A stretch of 64,000 nucleotides of DNA from a bacterium A37T11. Its GTDB lineage: Bacteria > Bacteroidota > Bacteroidia > Sphingobacteriales > Sphingobacteriaceae. Position 1 is the stretch's first letter, and each line of letters opens with the position of its first letter. Of the stretch, positions 28,628 to 36,408 are shown in pieces. The notes beneath the pieces are model-generated. The model did no database searches and had not been told where the DNA came from. It saw only the letters and a list, made by a program, of their open reading frames with translations. Both the position numbers and the translations under genes were made by a program. The stretch covers positions 186,001 to 250,000 of the forward strand of contig FOBR01000003.1 in NCBI GenBank assembly GCA_900109895.1. Reading direction: 5' to 3'.

Positions 28628-29221
28628 ATGGCAGACTATCGTAAACAACCGGATCAAGTACTCTTTGCCTTAATAAAGGATGGGAGCGAGCGTGCGTTTG
28701 CGGAGATCTATGAACGGTATTGGGAGTTATTGCTAAGGCATGCTTTAAAGATGATACGTGATGAGGAACAGGCCCGCGACTTGGTGCAGGACCTGTTCCT
28801 TGCCTTGTGGGAGAAGCGGGAACAGCTGAATACGGATGGTAAGCTTTCCAGTTTTCTATACAGCGCCCTGCGCAACCGCATCTTTAATTTTATGGACTAC
28901 AGTAAGGTAAGGCTCAATTACCTGAACTCGTTTGTGGAGTTTAGTGAAGAGGGTGCTCCAATGGCGGATGAAACATTGCGGTTAGCTGAACTAGAGGCTG
29001 AAATTGAGCAGGGGCTGGCAGAAATGCCGGAACGCATGCGGAAGGTTTTTGAATTAAGCCGTAAGGAGGGCCTTTCCTATAAAGAAATTGCTGCCGAACT
29101 GCACATCAGCGAAAATACGGTCAAGGTACAGGTGAGCAAAGCATTGGCCATCCTGCGCAAATATTTCTTCTTTTTCCTGCTTATTCTGGTAGCACTGACC
29201 ATCCCGTTTCTCTTTTTGTAA
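28628..29221 (+). CDS. ECF-type RNA polymerase sigma factor with hydrophobic tail
   Basis: 197 residues from ATG 28628; a GTG at 28607 is in frame. Region 2 (RAFAEIYERYWELLLRHALK, ARDLVQDLFLALWEKRE) and region 4 (MPERMRKVFELSRKEGLSYK, EIAAELHISENTVKVQVSKAL) are clear. The last ~20 residues, YFFFFLLILVALTIPFLFL, are long enough to enter or touch the membrane. It heads the unit sigma-FecR-UpxY-SusC-SusD-TlpA. Confidence 0.93.
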   Translation: MADYRKQPDQVLFALIKDGSERAFAEIYERYWELLLRHALKMIRDEEQARDLVQDLFLALWEKREQLNTDGKLSSFLYSALRNRIFNFMDYSKVRLNYLNSFVEFSEEGAPMADETLRLAELEAEIEQGLAEMPERMRKVFELSRKEGLSYKEIAAELHISENTVKVQVSKALAILRKYFFFFLLILVALTIPFLFL

Positions 29222-29276
29222 AAATAATCTCATTGATTTTTAGCTAGATGTGGTTTTTTTAAAGAAAAATTCATTT

Positions 29277-29296
29277 CGGGGTAATACAAAACCCCG
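29277..29296 (+). other. Hairpin between sigma and FecR genes
   Basis: CGGGGT-AATACAAA-ACCCCG, a perfect 6-bp stem in the 122-nt gap. No T tract follows. It may tune the sigma to anti-sigma expression ratio. Confidence 0.4.
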
Positions 29297-29343
29297 TCTC
29301 AGCTTTTATACTACCAAATGAAGCGAAAAACGGAACGGATCAA

Positions 29344-30558
29344 ATGAATATACAGGAAGCGGAAATACTTTGGAAAAAATACCAGGCAGGTGAGGCTACG
29401 GCCCAAGAAAAGGCCCTCCTGGAAACCTGGTATTTGCAGTATTCCAAGGGACAGGCACCCTACCCGCTTCAGGATCCGGAGGCCTTTAAACAAGCGATGT
29501 GGAAGGCCATCCATACCCAAAAGAAGCCGACCGGCATTGTCCACTTCCCCAAGCTGGCTTTCACAGCCGCAGCTATCCTACTCATTGCTTTAGCCACAGC
29601 ACTATACTTTTATCCAGGAATATCCGTAAATCATAAATCTACCCTTATCACTGAAATAGCCCCCGGCGGCAACCAAGCCACGCTAACCCTAGCCGACGGC
29701 ACTATGGTGGAGTTGGATTCAGCACAAAGCGGCATCATTGTAAATGATAAAGACATTAAATATAGTGACGGTAAGCTCGTTCAGAACGTCATCCTGCCTG
29801 CCCCGAGCGCAGTCTCGGGGAGCGAGGAAACATCTCTGCCCACTTCTTTAACGCTATCCACCCCCAAAGGCGGCCAATACCAAATCATCCTAAGCGACGG
29901 TACCAAAGTCTGGCTCAATGCCGGCAGTAAGTTAATGTATCCTTCAAAGTTTACAGGTAATCAAAGAGAGGTAGTTGTTGAAGGCGAAGCCTACTTTGAG
30001 GTAAATAACGAAACTGCTGGCGATCGCGTGTCGGTCGCTGGCGCGCGCGTGTCGCGCGTGCCATTTGTAGTAAAGACCCGCAACCAACAAATATTAGTCC
30101 TTGGTACCAGCTTCAACGTTACCGCCTTCGCCAACGAAAAAGAAACGAAAACAACACTGGTAGAAGGAAAAGTTCAAGTCAGATCGGAAAACTTAAAACT
30201 TAAAACGTATAACCTACAACTTTTAGCGCCGAACCAGCAAGCCGTGGTTAAAGGTGATAACCTAACGGTGAGCAAAGTGGACGTAGACAGCGAATTAGCC
30301 TGGCGTAACAACCGATTCTCCTTTGAAAACAAAACCTTCACCCAGATCATGAATGAAATGGGCCGTTGGTATAATTTTGAGGTGAAATACGAAGGCCCTA
30401 TACCTACCGATCGTTTTATGGGGGATGCCTACCGTACCGATAAACTATCCACCGTGCTGCGCTTTTTGAAAAGCAGCGAATTGGATTACCGCATAGAAGC
30501 GAAAGATAACGGCGACCATACGTTGGTTATCATCAATAAACGGGGAGGTAAGTCATGA
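29344..30558 (+). CDS. FecR-family anti-sigma with two in-frame repeat insertions
   Basis: 404 residues. There is a membrane span LAFTAAAILLIALATALYF (about 71-89), a FecR domain (STPKGGQYQIILSDGTKVWLN, in pieces; VEGEAYFEVNN) and a DUF4974-type end (FENKTFTQIMNEMGRWYNFE). Against the paralogue at 18930 it carries two extra segments. One is VILPAPSAVSGSEETS (about 149-164), encoded by a copy of the CGTCATCCTG repeat. The other is AGDRVSVAGARVSR (225-238), encoded by a 21-bp tandem repeat. Both keep the frame. The stop overlaps the next start (ATGA), so it is coupled to the UpxY-like gene. Confidence 0.92.
   Translation: MNIQEAEILWKKYQAGEATAQEKALLETWYLQYSKGQAPYPLQDPEAFKQAMWKAIHTQKKPTGIVHFPKLAFTAAAILLIALATALYFYPGISVNHKSTLITEIAPGGNQATLTLADGTMVELDSAQSGIIVNDKDIKYSDGKLVQNVILPAPSAVSGSEETSLPTSLTLSTPKGGQYQIILSDGTKVWLNAGSKLMYPSKFTGNQREVVVEGEAYFEVNNETAGDRVSVAGARVSRVPFVVKTRNQQILVLGTSFNVTAFANEKETKTTLVEGKVQVRSENLKLKTYNLQLLAPNQQAVVKGDNLTVSKVDVDSELAWRNNRFSFENKTFTQIMNEMGRWYNFEVKYEGPIPTDRFMGDAYRTDKLSTVLRFLKSSELDYRIEAKDNGDHTLVIINKRGGKS
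29787..29835 (+). repeat. CGTCATCCTG-type repeat inside FecR
   Basis: Starts CGTCATCCTG, contains the perfect hairpin CCCCGAG-CGCAGT-CTCGGGG (29801-29820), and ends GAGCGAGGAAACATCT. It resembles the intergenic copy at 31095 (CGTCATCCTGAGCGAA...GGATCT). Here it lies inside a gene without shifting the frame. Confidence 0.55.
30016..30057 (+). repeat. Tandem 21-bp repeat inside FecR
   Basis: Two 21-bp units beginning GCTGGCG and containing CGCGTGTCG, 17 of 21 bases alike, much richer in G+C than the flanks. The translated units are AGDRVSV and AGARVSR. Confidence 0.6.
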
Positions 30559-31085
30559 TCACGATCACCAAAAATAATTGGCAGCAAGATCAAGCCAAGC
30601 GGCAACAGCCGCAATGGTACGCCCTGAAGAGCAAACCCCAGCATGAGCGTAAAGCAGCTGAACAGATTAAGGCTTGGTGGGGTATTGAAACCTGGTGCCC
30701 TGTACGTGAAGAAGTCCACCAATGGAGCGACCGTAAAAAACACGTTGAAGTACCGCTATTGCGCGGATATGTGCTGATCTGTGCTACAGAAAAAGAGCGG
30801 TTGCATTCCTTGCAGCACCCAGGCATCATCCATTGCTTGACTTACCTGGGCCAGCCTTCCATTATCCGGCAGGCCAGCATCGAAATATTGAAACAATTTA
30901 TTACAAGCTATAAAAATATTGAAGTAAAAACCTTACACCCTGGCAGCCGGGCCCTCATTACCGAAGGCTCCTTTGCAGGCGTGCAAGGCATCATCCAAGA
31001 CACGGCCAGAAGAAAAGTGACCCTGGCCCTGCCCCAATTAGGCTTCCTGCTGGAAGCTCCTTTGCACGCTGTTGAGGCAGTATAA
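30555..31085 (+). CDS. UpxY/NusG-like specialised transcription antiterminator
   Basis: 176 residues. The NGN domain starts at WYALKSKPQHERKAAEQI and contains WCPVREEVHQWSDRKK and VPLLRGYVLI. A KOW-like end follows: LHPGSRALITEGSFAGVQGI, KVTLALPQLGFLLEA. This is the UpxY/LoaP-like paralogue type, which loads on RNA polymerase early and carries it through terminators of one operon. UpxY proteins usually serve capsule loci; here the gene overlaps the fecR stop by 4 nt and lies before a 312-nt leader and SusC-SusD-TlpA. I infer operon-specific antitermination of the transport genes. Confidence 0.85.
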   Translation: MITITKNNWQQDQAKRQQPQWYALKSKPQHERKAAEQIKAWWGIETWCPVREEVHQWSDRKKHVEVPLLRGYVLICATEKERLHSLQHPGIIHCLTYLGQPSIIRQASIEILKQFITSYKNIEVKTLHPGSRALITEGSFAGVQGIIQDTARRKVTLALPQLGFLLEAPLHAVEAV

Positions 31086-31397
31086 CGACCAGGTCGTCAT
31101 CCTGAGCGAAACGCAGTGAAGTCGAAGGATCTCATTAAACCTTTGACTGAAAGAATAATAAAAAGTCCCTTGTGTGGGGGACATCGGCGAAGCCGTTTTA
31201 GGATTTACGATTTATGGATTTACGAATTACGATGAAATTAAGAGCAAATATTATGCAGACATGAAACCCCAGACGTTATAGGCTAGCGTCTTAAAAGAAA
31301 GGAGAGTGCGCTAACACCCTCCTTAAGTAGCCCCGGATAGCACTATCCCCATTATTGCATAACAGAATTATTCACTATCCAAAGCGATGTAAAATTA
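31086..31397 (+). promoter_or_regulatory. Repeat-rich, structured leader between UpxY-like gene and SusC
   Basis: 312 nt with no gene. It contains the palindrome ACGACC-A-GGTCGT (31085-31097), an intergenic CGTCATCCTG-type repeat (31095-31132), the small dyad CGGC-GAA-GCCG followed by TTTT near 31190, a duplicated GGATTTACGA (31201, 31216), an interrupted hairpin AAGGAG-A-GTG-CGCTAA-CAC-C-CTCCTT (31299-31324) and GGATAG-CA-CTATCC (31335-31348). It is a plausible place for conditional termination controlled by the antiterminator encoded just upstream. Confidence 0.5.
31095..31132 (+). repeat. CGTCATCCTG-type intergenic repeat
   Basis: Runs from CGTCATCCTGAGCGAAACG to GTCGAAGGATCT. Short repeats of this style, starting TCATCCTGA and ending GGATCT, are familiar as interspersed elements in many Bacteroidota genomes. 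Other copies lie at 29787 and 31749. Confidence 0.6.
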
Positions 31398-34300
31398 ATG
31401 AATAAAATTTACTTTCTCAGAGTAATGAGATTACTTATACTCTTTTCTATAGCTGGGTTTATACATGTTAGTGCGGCCAGCTATTCACAGACGGTTACGC
31501 TATCCGGTAATGGAATATCCCTTGCAGATGTACTGCGGGCTGTAAGGCAGCAAACGCGATATGCGGTATTTGTAAACATGGATTACTTGGACAAGACGAA
31601 ACCCGTTACGGTGAATGCACAGGATATGCCGCTTGCTGATTTTTTGGACATGGTGCTCAAAGATCAGCCTTTATCTTACAGTATGGATGACAAGACTATA
31701 TTTATTTCGAGGAAATCCACAGATGTGTCTTCACAAATGGAAATTACTCGTCATCCTGAACTTGATTCAGGAACTCAACAACCCCTCACCGGCCGTATTG
31801 TTGATAGTACTGGTACGGGTATTCGCGGGGTAACCATTCGGGTAGTGGATGCGAAAAGAGGAACTTTTACAGATGCCGAAGGTCGTTTTTCGCTTGCCGT
31901 TAACGAGGACGATGTTGTCTCTGTTTCTGCTGTCGGATATTTTGGCTTAAAATTTAAAGTTGATACTGATTTAAAAGCTGTTTTCGTTTCTTCCGATCTG
32001 CCTGCGTCAGCGGGTGTTAATACAGGGTCTCGCTATATACCAAATGAAAGAGATAAAAAATCATTTGTACAAAACACAGATAAAGGACTCCTCATCACGT
32101 TAGTCCCTAGCATTTCTTTTCTAGATGATGTGGAAGTTACAGTCAATACTGGATATGAATTTATTCCAAAAGAGCGAGCTACCGGTTCTTTTGTTTTAAT
32201 TGATAGCGCATTATTAAACAGAACAGTTTCAACAAATATCATTGATAAGATAAAATATGTGAGTAGTGGAATGCTTGCAATTCCAGCAGCAAATAGAGTT
32301 GCTAACGATCCAGAAATAAGCATCAGAGGCAGAAGTACAATTTTTGCCAATACGAACCCATTAATAGTCGTCGATGGATTTCCTTATGACGGCAATATTA
32401 ACAATATAAATCCTTTTGATGTGGAATCAGTAACAGAACTCAAAGATGCTGCAGCGGCTTCTATATGGGGTGTTCGCGCCGGTAATGGAGTAATAGTCAT
32501 TACAACAAAAAAAGGCAAATTTAATTCTAAGTTAAAATCCACTGTATCGAGTAGTATTACAATTGGGAAAAAACCTAATCTGTTTTATCAAAAACAACTT
32601 TCAAGTAGTGATTATATCGATATTGAAGAATATTTATACAAGCAAGGTGCTTACAGCTATCCTTTATCTACTAGTTATCTTGTTATTTCTCCAGTTGTTC
32701 AAATCCTACAAGATCGAACTGAAGGCAAAATTTCTGATGTGGAAGCAAATTCAAAAATTAATATTTTACGGTCCACTGATGTAAGAAATGACATTAAAAA
32801 ATATTTACTACAACCATCCATCAATCAACAGTACTCCTTTAATATTTCAGGGGGTGGAGAATTTAATCAGTTTTATTTATCAGCCGGATATGATAATAAC
32901 GTTGGTACTTCTATTTCAGACAAATATAATCGATTCACTCTTAATGCAAATAATACAGCAAATTGGATCAATAACAAGCTTCAATTAAATACAGGTATCT
33001 TATTTGTACATAGCAACCAAAGAAGTAATATAAATAACTATTCAGCCATTTATCCTTATGAAAGTATCGTGGATAATAAAGGACAAGCTTTGGCAACTAC
33101 TAAAGATTACAGACTTGAATATGTCGATACTTTATCTAATACAGGACTACTTGATTGGCATTATAGACCCTATGATGAACGACGCTCTAACTATAATTCT
33201 GCGATAGATGACTACAAAATAAACGCTGCACTTAAATATCAATTTATAACTTCCCTATCTTTTTCGATTAGTTATCAATATGAACGTGGACTTGTTAATC
33301 AATTAACGAATTATCCTGTGTCATCATATTATACAAGGAATCTAATAAATAGTTTTTCAATCATTGATCCTTCTACCAGTTTAATCGTAAATCAGTTACC
33401 CAATGGGGACATTAGATATAATTCGCAGCAAGAATTTTCTGCAAATTATGGACGCGCTCAATTTAATTATGAAAAAAATATTTCTGACAGGCATTATATA
33501 AATGCAATAGGTGGGTTTGAGATCAGAAACTTACTAAGTAATTCGAATGGTCGAAGTATTTACGGATTTAATTTTAATAATTATTCAAGTGCAGATGTGA
33601 ATTATTTAGAAGATTATCAACAGTTTGTAACCGGTGGCAGTGCTAGAATACCTAATTATAATGGACAAACCTATTCCATTGATAGATTTTATTCTTATTA
33701 TATTAATGCATCATACTCCTATTTAGCTCGATATACTTTTAGCTTAAGTGGTAGAAAGGATGAATCCAATTTATTTGGTGTCAAATCTAATCAAAAGGGA
33801 GTTCCGTTATGGTCAGCAGGTATTAAATGGGATCTGTCTGATGAGAAGTTCTATAAATCAAAATTATTTTCTCCTTTAAAACTAAAATTTACTCATGGTT
33901 ATAATGGCAATATTGATAGATCAGTGTCGGCATTCGTAACAGCGACAACTGGAACTTCAAGCGACAATGGAATAAATAGATTTGGAAATTATTATACTCA
34001 AATTGTAAACCCTCCTAATCCGTCCCTTGAATGGGAAAAAGTCAATATGTCAAATATCGGAGTTGAGACAGGAATAGGTAAGAATATTTTTACATCGTTA
34101 GAATATTACATAAAAAAGGGGGAAAATCTGATCGCTTTTACACCAAATGCTGCTCAGACAGGTGTTGTATTAATTAAAGGAAATGCAGCGAACCTAACAA
34201 CAAAAGGAATTGATATTACTTTAAATACGAATAACATAAATAGAAAAATAAAGTGGACTACAAATTTTCTATTTTCCTATGTTACAGATAAAGTTACTAA

Positions 34301-34994
34301 ATATAAAATAGCTAGCCCTTCTAATGGATATACAGCTGGTCAAAATTATAATAATCCTATCGTCGGAAGACCTTATTCGTCAATCTTTAGTTATAAATAT
34401 GCAGGTTTAGATTCTGCAGGTAATCCGCAAGGTTATCTAAATGGAAAAATCTCTACGGATTATATTAGTATTTCACAGTCAAATAATATTAATGATTTGG
34501 CTTTTAATGGTCAAGCAACGCCTCAAATGTATGGCGGAGTGAGAAATACCTTACAGTATAAAGGGATAGAATTTTCGATAAATGTAATCTTTAAATTTAA
34601 GTACTTTTTTAGAAGGTCATCATTGCAAAGTTCAGGGATATATAATGGTGATTTTAGAGAGGACGATTACAAAAATAGATGGATGAAGCCAGGTGATGAA
34701 TTGAAGACTTACGTTCCATCTCTCGTTTATCCTCCTAATCCATCTAGAGATGGTTTCTATCAATACTCTAGTGTATTAATCGAAAAGGGAGATAATATCA
34801 GGATTCAGGATTTAAAATTAGGATACAATATTGTGTCAAAAAATCGTGATAAATTCAGCACAATTCAAATTTTTGTGTTTGCTAATAATCTGGGAATAAT
34901 TTGGAAGGCAACAAAGACGAGCCTCGATCCTGATTACATAAATGTATATCCGAATCCGGTATCTTTTTCTGTTGGAATAAATGCTAACTTTTAA
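31398..34994 (+). CDS. Mosaic SusC transporter: host-like STN front, A+T-rich RATGSF-type barrel
   Basis: 1198 residues. Signal peptide to AASYSQ, STN domain (about 33-105: VTLSGNGISLADVLRAVRQQ), then a carboxypeptidase-D-like domain (about 130-200). The plug begins VNTGYEFIPKERATGSF (about 250), with IRGRSTIFANTNPLIVVDG and SIWGVRAGNGVIVITTKKG. Base composition falls sharply near 32000, at about residue 200. Just there lies a degenerate duplicate of the motif, VNTGSRYIPNERDKKSF (about 208). The barrel is of the same subfamily as the SusC at 43651. RHPELDSG (about 118) is encoded by a CGTCATCCTG repeat. The STN front fits signalling to the FecR at 29344. Confidence 0.9.
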   Translation: MNKIYFLRVMRLLILFSIAGFIHVSAASYSQTVTLSGNGISLADVLRAVRQQTRYAVFVNMDYLDKTKPVTVNAQDMPLADFLDMVLKDQPLSYSMDDKTIFISRKSTDVSSQMEITRHPELDSGTQQPLTGRIVDSTGTGIRGVTIRVVDAKRGTFTDAEGRFSLAVNEDDVVSVSAVGYFGLKFKVDTDLKAVFVSSDLPASAGVNTGSRYIPNERDKKSFVQNTDKGLLITLVPSISFLDDVEVTVNTGYEFIPKERATGSFVLIDSALLNRTVSTNIIDKIKYVSSGMLAIPAANRVANDPEISIRGRSTIFANTNPLIVVDGFPYDGNINNINPFDVESVTELKDAAAASIWGVRAGNGVIVITTKKGKFNSKLKSTVSSSITIGKKPNLFYQKQLSSSDYIDIEEYLYKQGAYSYPLSTSYLVISPVVQILQDRTEGKISDVEANSKINILRSTDVRNDIKKYLLQPSINQQYSFNISGGGEFNQFYLSAGYDNNVGTSISDKYNRFTLNANNTANWINNKLQLNTGILFVHSNQRSNINNYSAIYPYESIVDNKGQALATTKDYRLEYVDTLSNTGLLDWHYRPYDERRSNYNSAIDDYKINAALKYQFITSLSFSISYQYERGLVNQLTNYPVSSYYTRNLINSFSIIDPSTSLIVNQLPNGDIRYNSQQEFSANYGRAQFNYEKNISDRHYINAIGGFEIRNLLSNSNGRSIYGFNFNNYSSADVNYLEDYQQFVTGGSARIPNYNGQTYSIDRFYSYYINASYSYLARYTFSLSGRKDESNLFGVKSNQKGVPLWSAGIKWDLSDEKFYKSKLFSPLKLKFTHGYNGNIDRSVSAFVTATTGTSSDNGINRFGNYYTQIVNPPNPSLEWEKVNMSNIGVETGIGKNIFTSLEYYIKKGENLIAFTPNAAQTGVVLIKGNAANLTTKGIDITLNTNNINRKIKWTTNFLFSYVTDKVTKYKIASPSNGYTAGQNYNNPIVGRPYSSIFSYKYAGLDSAGNPQGYLNGKISTDYISISQSNNINDLAFNGQATPQMYGGVRNTLQYKGIEFSINVIFKFKYFFRRSSLQSSGIYNGDFREDDYKNRWMKPGDELKTYVPSLVYPPNPSRDGFYQYSSVLIEKGDNIRIQDLKLGYNIVSKNRDKFSTIQIFVFANNLGIIWKATKTSLDPDYINVYPNPVSFSVGINANF
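31749..31772 (+). repeat. CGTCATCCTG-type repeat inside the mosaic SusC
   Basis: CGTCATCCTGAACTTGATTC followed by AGGA, containing the perfect hairpin TCCTGAA-CTTGA-TTCAGGA. It is read in frame as RHPELDSG in the linker between the STN and carboxypeptidase-D-like domains. Confidence 0.6.
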
Positions 34995-35009
34995 GTTAAG
35001 TTATAAAAT

Positions 35010-36395
35010 ATGAAATTCTTAAATATTTTCAGCATACTATTAATTGTTATCCTAACTAATTCTTGTTCGAAGGAATTTTTAGATGCAAAGCCAAGTTCAA
35101 ATATTGTTGTCCCTCAAACTTTGGATGATATACAAAATTTGCTGGATAATGAATTTGTTTTAAATCAAACACCAGCTTTAGAACATGTTGCTAGTGATGA
35201 ATATTATTCACGTGATTATACAACATATCAAACTCTACGAGTAGTTGAGAGAAACGCCTATGTTTGGGCTAATGATGTTTATCAAGGAGCATCTGTTGTT
35301 CCTGACTGGGATATCATGTTTACTCAAATTTATTATGCGAATGTTGCTTTGGAACAATTAGATAAAATAACCCGCAATAGTGGAAATAATAATAAGTTTC
35401 AAGCATTGGAAGGAGCTGCGTACTTTATTAGAGCCTATGCTTACTTTCATTTAGCTCAGACATTTTGTTTACCTTATGATAGCTTAGAATCAAAATCTGA
35501 TTTAGGGTTGCCTTTAAGAGTTCAATCTGGTGTAGATAACGTACAACAACGTGCTACAGTAGAGCAAACATACAATCAGATAATAGCTGATTTATCACTA
35601 GCTTCCAGATATTTAGAGGTAAACACAATTCCAGGTTATAACAAAAATCGCCCTTCACAGTGCGCTGCTTTTGCACTTTTATCGAAGGTATATTTGAATA
35701 TGCATAATTATCCTAGTTCACTATTGTATTCAGATAGCGCATTGATGCGTTGTCATGATTTGATTGATTATAATGATTTAGATACGACAGATATTTCACC
35801 ATTTTCAGTCTATGGAACTCAAAATCCGGAAATAGTTTATAGGACTGTTTTTATTCTCGGTTACCGATCTACATCATACAATAGTTCAACTACAATTTTG
35901 GATAGTACATTATACTCAATGTATTTAGAGCACGATTTAAGGAGATCTATTTTTTTCAAAAGAAGCCCCCAAAACCTTCCTATATTAAAATGTTTGTATC
36001 AAGCTGATGGATTTCCAATGTTTACAGGTTTGGCGGTTGATGAAATAATGCTTGATAATGCTGAATGCTTGTCTCGATTAGGGAAATTATCGAAAGCAAA
36101 AGATGTTCTTAACACCTTGCTTATAAAACGTTTTGTTACATCCTATTATACGACATATTCATCTACTAATCAGCAGGAAGTCTTAAATACTATTCTTGCA
36201 GAAAGGAGAAAAGAATTGACTTCGCGAGGCATACGATGGATGGATATAAGGCGATTAAATAGGGAAGGCTCTAATATTGTTCTGCAAAGGAATGTTAACG
36301 GTGAGATGATTTCATTATTACCTAATAGTAAAAAATACGCATTCCCAATTCCAGATTATGAAATTTCAATTTCGAAGATTGCTCAGAATCCTTGA
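35010..36395 (+). CDS. SusD-type lipoprotein, A+T-rich
   Basis: 461 residues with lipobox TNSCS (Cys19). Features are EGAAYFIRAYAYFHLAQTFC, QCAAFALLSKVYLNMHNY, DEIMLDNAECLSRLGKLSKA and ERRKELTSRGIRWMDIRRLN. It follows SusC after 15 nt. Codon use is as A+T-rich as the SusC barrel, unlike the SusD at 42267, to which it is related in sequence and layout (EFLDAKPSSNIVVPQTLDDIQ against YLDKLPNAKLAVPTTLSDLQ). Surface-exposed partner of the mosaic SusC. Confidence 0.9.
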   Translation: MKFLNIFSILLIVILTNSCSKEFLDAKPSSNIVVPQTLDDIQNLLDNEFVLNQTPALEHVASDEYYSRDYTTYQTLRVVERNAYVWANDVYQGASVVPDWDIMFTQIYYANVALEQLDKITRNSGNNNKFQALEGAAYFIRAYAYFHLAQTFCLPYDSLESKSDLGLPLRVQSGVDNVQQRATVEQTYNQIIADLSLASRYLEVNTIPGYNKNRPSQCAAFALLSKVYLNMHNYPSSLLYSDSALMRCHDLIDYNDLDTTDISPFSVYGTQNPEIVYRTVFILGYRSTSYNSSTTILDSTLYSMYLEHDLRRSIFFKRSPQNLPILKCLYQADGFPMFTGLAVDEIMLDNAECLSRLGKLSKAKDVLNTLLIKRFVTSYYTTYSSTNQQEVLNTILAERRKELTSRGIRWMDIRRLNREGSNIVLQRNVNGEMISLLPNSKKYAFPIPDYEISISKIAQNP

Positions 36396-36408
36396 TAGAT
36401 CAGAATAA

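Noticed and set aside
31201-31225. Two GGATTTACGA copies as the start of a CRISPR array
   Set aside because: Only two 10-nt copies 5 nt apart; no spacers and no cas genes. No CRISPR array is seen anywhere in the window.
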